19,408 nucleotides of DNA. Origin: Bryobacteraceae bacterium. Its GTDB lineage: Bacteria > Acidobacteriota > Terriglobia > Bryobacterales > Bryobacteraceae. Positions 14,859-19,408 of this stretch are shown piece after piece. The notes beneath the pieces were generated by a model, which was given only the letters and a program-made list of their open reading frames with translations, was not told the origin of the DNA and did no database searches. A program made the translations under genes and the position numbers. The DNA lies in contig JASHQT010000225.1 of the NCBI GenBank assembly GCA_030039005.1, forward strand, positions 1 through 19,408, read 5' to 3'. Each line of letters begins with the position of its first letter. Position 1 is the stretch's first letter.

Positions 14859-15962
14859 ATGCCCGGCACCACTCTTTCCTTGTGCGGCGATGTAATGACG
14901 GGTAGAGGTATAGATCAGGTGCTCCCGCATCCTTCCGATCCCATTCTGCACGAGCCTTACGTTCGATCGGCGCGCGAATACGTCGAAATGGCGGAGAGGA
15001 CCAGCGGAACGATTCCAAAGCCAGTCAGCTTCCCCAATGTCTGGGGTGATGCTTCCGCCGAGTTGGAACGAGTCCATCCGCAGGCTCGGATCATCAACCT
15101 GGAGACGAGCATAACTACGAGCGAGGACTACGATCGCAAAGGCATAAACTACCGGATGCACCCGACCAACACGCCCTGTTTGACTGCAGCCAGGATCGAC
15201 TGTTGCGTGCTGGCCAACAACCACGTACTCGACTGGGGCCCATCTGGGCTAACAGAAACGCTGGACGCGCTCCACCGCGCAGGTATCCAGACGGCTGGAG
15301 CAGGGCGTAATCTAATGGAGGCATTGGAGCCAGCTGCCATCCAGCTGGACGGACCACGAGTGCTCGTATTCGCATTTGGGATGACCGATAGCGGCGTGCC
15401 CCGCGATTGGGCAGCAACTGCGTGGAAGCCTGGGGTCGCATTGCTTTCTGGCCCATTGGACGAGGAAGTTGCATATGTTGCGGAAACAGTGCGCGCGGTC
15501 AAACGCGCCGGCGACATCACAATCCTGTCGGTTCATTGGGGTTCGAACTGGGGCTACGAGATTCCTCAGGAGCACCGAAACTTGGCTCACAAGCTGATCG
15601 ACGATACCGGCGTGGACTTAGTTCACGGCCATTCTTCGCATCATCCGAAGCCAATCGAGGTCTACAATGGCAAGCTCATTCTCTATGGCTGCGGAGATTT
15701 TCTGAACGACTATGAAGGCATCGCCGGATACGAGGAGTTCCGCGGTGATCTGGTGCTAATGTATTTCGTAAGTGTCGACACGACCACCGGAAAGCTACTG
15801 CGGCTCGAGATGGTTCCGCTGCGGATCCATCGTTTCCGATTGAATCACGTTAGCCGTGGGGATGCCGAGTGGCTGGAAAAGATCCTAACGAGGGAAGGGA
15901 AACAGACCGGAACGCAGCTGGGCCTGACGCCCGATAACCGCCTTGTGCTCCAGTGGTGCTAG
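14859..15962 (+). CDS. CapA-type metallophosphatase-like protein
   Basis: This 367-residue protein has the PGA_cap (CapA) domain. GDVMTGR (10-16), NLETS (80-84), ANNHVLDWG (119-127), HWGSNWG (226-232), HGHSSHH (257-262) and GCGDFLND (277-284) supply the expected Asp, Asn and His metal ligands of the calcineurin-like fold. CapA/PgsA proteins take part in poly-gamma-glutamate capsule production, but many members lie outside such operons and their substrates are unknown. No signal peptide or membrane anchor is present, unlike PgsA, so this copy looks cytoplasmic. No capB or capC gene is nearby. The start is three bases after the SagB-type gene, so the two are co-transcribed. A capsule role is therefore doubtful. 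Confidence 0.88.
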   Translation: MPGTTLSLCGDVMTGRGIDQVLPHPSDPILHEPYVRSAREYVEMAERTSGTIPKPVSFPNVWGDASAELERVHPQARIINLETSITTSEDYDRKGINYRMHPTNTPCLTAARIDCCVLANNHVLDWGPSGLTETLDALHRAGIQTAGAGRNLMEALEPAAIQLDGPRVLVFAFGMTDSGVPRDWAATAWKPGVALLSGPLDEEVAYVAETVRAVKRAGDITILSVHWGSNWGYEIPQEHRNLAHKLIDDTGVDLVHGHSSHHPKPIEVYNGKLILYGCGDFLNDYEGIAGYEEFRGDLVLMYFVSVDTTTGKLLRLEMVPLRIHRFRLNHVSRGDAEWLEKILTREGKQTGTQLGLTPDNRLVLQWC

Positions 15963-15966
15963 CTTG

Positions 15967-15986
15967 CGATAAATTTCCGTTTATCG
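15967..15986. terminator. Possible bidirectional terminator between convergent genes
   Basis: CGATAAA (15967-15973) pairs with TTTATCG (15980-15986) across a six-base loop, between the converging CapA-like and hydrolase genes, and overlaps the stop codon of the hydrolase gene. The stem is AT-rich and lacks a long T run, so it would be weak. Confidence 0.4.
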
Positions 15987-16655
15987 ACTCTCGACGTATC
16001 GCAATTCGCGCTTAAACCAATCGCGCGCCAGCGAAGCAACTTTTTCGAGCGTGCCCGGCTCTTCAAAAAGATGAGTTGCGCCAGGAACAATTTCAAGCTC
16101 CTTTTCTTCCATGCGCAACTGCCGGAATGCCTCTTCGTTCATGGCGATGACAGGTGTGTCCTCACCTCCGACGATCAGTAGCGTCGAAGCCTTGACCAAA
16201 GGCAGCGATGCCCCGGCGAGATCCGGGCGTCCACCGCGCGAAACAACGGCAAAAACATCGCCCCGCTGCTGAGCTGCAGCGACGAGCGCCGCCGCTGCGC
16301 CCGTGCTGGCGCCGAAATAGCCGACCAGCAGATCCCGCGTGTCTTTGTCTTTCTTGAGCCAGACGGTTGCTTCCGACAGTCGTCGCGCAAGCAGAGGAAT
16401 GTCGAATCGGAGGTGCGCGGTCACGTTGTCAACGCGCTCTTCGTCTGCTTTCAGGAGATCAAACAACAGAGTGGCTAACCCACCTTGTTGCAGCACTCGC
16501 GCGACGTACTGATTCCGTGGGCTATGCCGGCTGCTGCCACTGCCATGCGCGAATGCGATGACCGCGGTCGCCTTTTCGGGAATAACCAAGTCCCCTTCCA
16601 GACCGGCCGGAGGAATAAGGACACTACGCTCAATGAACTCACCCATTGCCTTCAT
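15981..16655 (-). CDS. Alpha/beta hydrolase, dienelactone-hydrolase-like
   Basis: This 224-residue protein has HGSGSSRHSPRN (37-48) as the oxyanion-hole region, the nucleophile elbow GASTG (Ser117), a likely acid Asp166 (GGEDTPV) and catalytic His195 (GATHLFEEPG). This is the small hydrolase family often found alone or fused to a phosphoribosyltransferase domain; here there is no fusion. It is probably cytoplasmic, and the substrate is unknown. The start at 16655 is preferred because the ATG overlaps the stop of the BON gene as TAATG, with GGAGA a few bases upstream. The frame is open for 54 further codons, but these overlap the BON gene. It is the last gene of the four-gene minus-strand unit. 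Confidence 0.88.
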   Translation of the reverse strand: MKAMGEFIERSVLIPPAGLEGDLVIPEKATAVIAFAHGSGSSRHSPRNQYVARVLQQGGLATLLFDLLKADEERVDNVTAHLRFDIPLLARRLSEATVWLKKDKDTRDLLVGYFGASTGAAAALVAAAQQRGDVFAVVSRGGRPDLAGASLPLVKASTLLIVGGEDTPVIAMNEEAFRQLRMEEKELEIVPGATHLFEEPGTLEKVASLARDWFKRELRYVESR

Positions 16656-17326
16656 TACGCCATCTCCCTTCGTTTCCCGCTTGATATCCCGCGCGCCAAC
16701 AGTCCCGCGCCAACCGGCAGAGCCATGGCTTTGACCGTTCGACTGGAACCTAACAAACCATAAAGCCCGACTCCCACTCCAGCGACGCTTGCCAGCATTC
16801 TCAGTGCTGGTGGCCAATACTGTCGGAAGATGATCGGCTGTCCCGGGCGCCGTTCGCGTCGGCCCTGCAAACTCGCATTGAAGCTTTCCTCACTGTGACG
16901 TAGCAGATGATCGCAGACGGATGAGACACCATGAATCGAGCCGACTCCAGAGAGCAGTTGATGCGCCTCGTGTTCCAATACGGAGCCGCCCAGGGTGATC
17001 GCTCCATCATGCGCGAAAACTTCGATCGCATGCGGATGCGATACCAACCGTCCCAGTTTCGCGCGTACCCGGGCAATCAGTTGATCTTCTTCCACGGGCT
17101 CGTGCTGCATCGCGGATTTCACCTGCGCGAGAAGACCATGCGCGCGGTTTGCTAAATCGGCCTGAGCCTTCTCCACCGACCTCCGAACCTCACGATACGC
17201 ACTCGTGGTCTTATCGTGAAGTAGAGCTCGCCGGGCCCGGCCGCGATCCGGATCCATCAGGTACATGCATCCGGCACCTAAACCGACGCCAGCAATCCAG
17301 AAACCTGCACTGGTCCCTTTTCCCAT
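16655..17326 (-). CDS. BON-domain protein with glycine-rich membrane segments
   Basis: The protein is 223 residues. An N-terminal Gly-rich hydrophobic segment (about 6-24, SAGFWIAGVGLGAGCMYLM) is followed by DPDRGRARRA, a start often seen in YtxH/BON-type stress proteins. A helical linker (about 40-75) leads to a BON domain (about 81-143) containing VFAHDGAITLGGSVLEHEA. Two further hydrophobic stretches follow (about 165-185 and 192-212). BON domains are thought to bind phospholipid or envelope surfaces and occur in osmotic-stress proteins. The ATG at 17326 follows GGGGG; an upstream open frame overlaps the Mut7-C gene and is less likely. The stop overlaps the hydrolase start, so the pair is coupled. 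Confidence 0.82.
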   Translation of the reverse strand: MGKGTSAGFWIAGVGLGAGCMYLMDPDRGRARRALLHDKTTSAYREVRRSVEKAQADLANRAHGLLAQVKSAMQHEPVEEDQLIARVRAKLGRLVSHPHAIEVFAHDGAITLGGSVLEHEAHQLLSGVGSIHGVSSVCDHLLRHSEESFNASLQGRRERRPGQPIIFRQYWPPALRMLASVAGVGVGLYGLLGSSRTVKAMALPVGAGLLARGISSGKRREMA

Positions 17327-17436
17327 GACAACCCCCAACTTTTCACACTGCATGCGTGATCGCACGCGCTGCGTCGAACTACCGACTAATCCGTATTTAG
17401 TGCGAGCAGTTGGAATGCCACCTGAGCAAACCTTCG

Positions 17437-18189
17437 CTACTCGGGGATCAAATCTTTGACCCAGCGGCGCATGCGGCCATAATGCGACCCCTTCCAATAG
17501 ATTCGGCCGCACTGCTTGCAGCGGTGGAATTCGTTGTGTCGCCCTAACGAACGTTCGGGAACGATTTTTCCAACTTGTTCTTTGGGGATCGGCTCTAGTA
17601 CGCCGTTACATGCCATGCATAGCGTGAACGGATGAATGGCCCGTCCTAAGTCGAATCGGTGGATGACTTCAGCTATTTGGCGCCGGCTATTGGTTTCTCG
17701 GACCCAGTAGCCGTGCGTGACGGCGCTGTGCTTCAGCAGTCCGCGATCGCGTGTCAGCAGGATGCGGTGTTGCCGAGCGGAAATCTGCGCCAACTCTGCA
17801 TCGCTGAACGAGCGCCCATACTCGGCATCGAAGCCGAGCATCCGCAAGTATGCCGCAAGCCTTCCCAGGTGCACGTCGAGTATGAATGTGGGATTCCCGA
17901 GTGGCTGAGGCCGAAGACGCTCGTCCGGCGCCACGTCGAAGGACTCAAAAGTCGGGTAAACAGCGATCCGGTCACCAGGTTGCACCAGATACGCGAAATC
18001 GACCGACTGGCCATTAGCAAGAATCAAATCGATTTCGGTGTGCGGCACGCCAAAACTCTCGATCAAGTCCTTCACGGTGCGCGGCGTGAAGAAGACCTTT
18101 TCTAGAGTCTTGTATTGCTGCTCCGTTGGCAGGTGATCGTTCAGTTCGGCATAGAAGCGGAAGCACGCGCGACTACGTTCCTTCTCCAT
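17437..18189 (-). CDS. Ub-Mut7-C plus Mut7-C RNase-domain protein
   Basis: This 250-residue protein has two parts. Residues 8-88 form the ubiquitin-like Ub-Mut7-C domain (RFYAELNDHLP, VPHTEIDLILANGQSVDF, PGDRIAVYPTFESFDV). Residues 101-247 form the PIN-like Mut7-C domain, with FILDVHLGRLAAYLRMLGFD (Asp105), FSDAEL (Asp130) and LLTRDRGLL (Asp148) as likely acidic catalytic residues, and a zinc-ribbon with Cys191, Cys194, Cys224 and Cys227. The Mut7-C domain is related to PIN nucleases and is assumed to cut RNA; the cellular role in bacteria is not settled. The domain order and length are normal. It lies 30 bases after the small 75-residue gene and 110 bases before the BON gene, likely in one transcription unit. 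Confidence 0.92.
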   Translation of the reverse strand: MEKERSRACFRFYAELNDHLPTEQQYKTLEKVFFTPRTVKDLIESFGVPHTEIDLILANGQSVDFAYLVQPGDRIAVYPTFESFDVAPDERLRPQPLGNPTFILDVHLGRLAAYLRMLGFDAEYGRSFSDAELAQISARQHRILLTRDRGLLKHSAVTHGYWVRETNSRRQIAEVIHRFDLGRAIHPFTLCMACNGVLEPIPKEQVGKIVPERSLGRHNEFHRCKQCGRIYWKGSHYGRMRRWVKDLIPE

Positions 18190-18219
18190 TGGTTCTTTCG
18201 GCCAGCGGAGCTCTCCCGT

Positions 18220-18447
18220 TTAGCCCCGCCGGAACGACTCCAAGGTCCAGGCGTCCTGCTGTGGCGATATACTGTGACGGAGCACGTAAGTGTTCCCGTC
18301 TTCGGAACGTACTTTAAAGTACGTTGCGTCGAGACTATACCACTGATCCAAGACCTCTTCGACTATGTGATCGTGGTCGTCAATTCGAAAGCGGACCGGA
18401 CGCTCTGCGGCCTTATAGCCCGAGTAGCATTCCACGCGCACGACCAT
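18220..18447 (-). CDS. Small conserved-looking protein of unknown function (75 residues)
   Basis: The sequence MVVRVECYSGYKAAERPVRF, then VEEVLDQWYSLDATYFKVRS and DGNTYVLRHSISPQQDAW, has the look of a compact beta-rich domain. It resembles a short uncharacterised protein family that I associate with Acidobacteriota and Nitrospirota genomes; that memory cannot be checked here. No signal peptide or membrane segment is seen. AAAAGG lies about 12 bases before the ATG, a rather distant ribosome site. It is the first gene of the minus-strand unit that goes on to the Mut7-C, BON and hydrolase genes. The promoter should lie in the 18448-18706 gap, which also serves the divergent Usp gene and otherwise contains only chance frames. 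Confidence 0.72.
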   Translation of the reverse strand: MVVRVECYSGYKAAERPVRFRIDDHDHIVEEVLDQWYSLDATYFKVRSEDGNTYVLRHSISPQQDAWTLESFRRG

Positions 18448-18706
18448 CAGGAGCGACCTTTTCGAGCATAGGGTGGAACGCCCCGCCGTCTATTCCAATT
18501 CAGACTTTTGCGGTTCGAGCTGTTCTTGCCGAAGTCCTGATTCTTCAATCGCTCGACGCGCCAAGCCCGAAACACGCGTGGATTACGTTGAAAGTCCATC
18601 TGCTCCTCCAGTCCACCTTTCCTGCACGGCAAGTCAGATTCCAATTGTCGGCTAGCTCTCATCGCCTTGGTTGTTGATTTGCGGGGGACAACGGTTGGAG
18701 GGCGTC

Positions 18707-19408
18707 ATGATTACGTTCCAGCGCATTCTGTTTCCCGTGGATTTTTCCAAGCAGGACCAGGAGGCTGCTCCGTTCGTGAAGGCCATGGCAGAGCGCTTCC
18801 ACTCAGAGCTTATCCTCCTCCACCTTGCACAATTTGTTCCTATTGGATATGGGACGCCGGACGCAATCATTCTTGAGCCCATGCTAAGCCTGGAAGCCTT
18901 TATGGCAGAGCGGCGGGAACAGCTCAACCAATATCTATCAAAAGAATTTGCCGGCCCTTGCGTTCAACGGACAGTGGGCCTGGGCGATCCCGCGAGAGAG
19001 ATTACGAAATATGCTCATGATCAGAAGGCCGATCTGATTATGATGCCGACTCATGGCTATGGACCTTTCCGCCGGTTCCTGTTGGGCTCAGTGACCGCGA
19101 AAGTGCTCCACGACACGGATTGCCCGGTTTGGACGGGGGTCCACACGGATCAGTTATGGTCGCCTCGGTTAAACCAGTGGCGCCGGTTCCTGTGCGCTGT
19201 GGATGCCGATCCAAGAGATGTGCCACTACTCCGATGGGCCGCTCAGTTTGCCACCGAACAGAAAGCCGAGCTCCAAGTTGTGCACGCTGTAGCTGCCGCC
19301 GAGCCGATTGCGCCCGGCCACGAACCTGCCTCGCTTCGCGGGTTCTTGTTGGATACCGCGGAACAACGTATTTCCGACTTGCAATCCGAAGCTGGCACGA
19401 ACTTGGAC
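18707..19408 (+). CDS. Universal stress protein, two UspA domains (partial, right edge)
   Basis: The frame runs off the right edge; 234 residues are visible. The first Usp domain is complete (MITFQRILFPVDFSKQDQEA to TDCPVWTGV) with the Gly-rich loop HGYGPFRRFLLGS. The second begins RFLCAVDADPRDVPLLRWAA and is cut before its own nucleotide loop. The ATG at 18707 has GGAGGG (18697-18702) four bases upstream, a strong ribosome site. It is transcribed away from the 75-residue protein gene. It is a close paralogue of the Usp genes at 11342-12223 and 10476-11321, closer to the former by its THG.G.FRRFLLGS block. Confidence 0.93.
   Translation, partial: MITFQRILFPVDFSKQDQEAAPFVKAMAERFHSELILLHLAQFVPIGYGTPDAIILEPMLSLEAFMAERREQLNQYLSKEFAGPCVQRTVGLGDPAREITKYAHDQKADLIMMPTHGYGPFRRFLLGSVTAKVLHDTDCPVWTGVHTDQLWSPRLNQWRRFLCAVDADPRDVPLLRWAAQFATEQKAELQVVHAVAAAEPIAPGHEPASLRGFLLDTAEQRISDLQSEAGTNLD

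Noticed and set aside
18447..18662. 71-residue minus-strand frame rich in Arg and Asn, just upstream of the 75-residue gene
   Set aside because: Low-complexity basic composition with no ribosome site or family likeness; more likely promoter DNA between divergent genes.

Overview
The window is moderately GC-rich bacterial DNA, and its gene content suggests a soil-type Acidobacteriota chromosome. That placement is inferred from gene style: two-domain universal stress proteins (USPs), MacAB-type operons, Gly/Tyr-rich secreted proteins, and a small 'MVVRVECYSGYKA' protein. No rRNA or tRNA gene is visible to confirm it, and no complete mobile element or CRISPR array was seen.

Region 1 (1-2100, minus strand) looks like a nitrosative/oxidative stress module. 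It holds a Crp/Fnr regulator, then a YtfE/ScdA-type di-iron Fe-S repair protein whose end overlaps a haem-copper-oxidase-like membrane protein cut by the window edge. Two near-identical palindromes of the form GTGA-N6-TCAC lie upstream of the repair gene and upstream of the regulator. The regulator's recognition helix carries the Arg-Glu-x3-Arg triad that reads GTGA half sites in Crp, so an autoregulated local circuit is a reasonable inference.

Region 2 (2176-7750, minus strand) has a secreted Gly/Tyr-rich repeat protein. Upstream of it is a four-gene MacA-MacB-type ABC exporter with an outer-membrane channel lipoprotein. The genes overlap by a few bases and end at a weak terminator-like hairpin. 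Region 3 (7750-9000) has a divergent intergenic region with repeats. A plus-strand pair follows: a small secreted c-type cytochrome and a secreted protein with a conserved-looking Trp/Cys-rich C-terminus.

Region 4 (9030-10340) is decayed DNA. It contains a frameshifted sigma-70 region 4 fragment and a CheR-family methyltransferase spread over several frames. Region 5 (10476-12223, minus strand) is a pair of two-domain USPs. Region 6 (12224-14130) is again largely decayed. It contains an IS6-type transposase N-terminal fragment broken in several frames, about 700 bp with no recognisable gene, an intact-looking 71-residue helical protein, and the C-terminal piece of an Hsp20-like protein.

Region 7 (14200-15960, plus strand) is a tightly coupled pair: a SagB-type nitroreductase and a CapA-type metallophosphatase. 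Region 8 (15981-18447, minus strand) encodes, in transcription order, a small conserved-looking protein, a Ub-Mut7-C/Mut7-C RNase-like protein, a BON-domain membrane protein and an alpha/beta hydrolase. The last two overlap at TAATG. Region 9 is a third two-domain USP, cut by the right edge.

Overall the window reads as a stress-response island (USPs, BON protein, Hsp20 remnant, nitroreductase, Fe-S repair, efflux) with decaying genes and an old insertion scar between intact operons. I found no clearly new defence or mobile system. The items most worth following are the regulator/palindrome circuit, the SagB-CapA pair, the cytochrome and Trp/Cys-rich protein pair, and the pseudogene belt.
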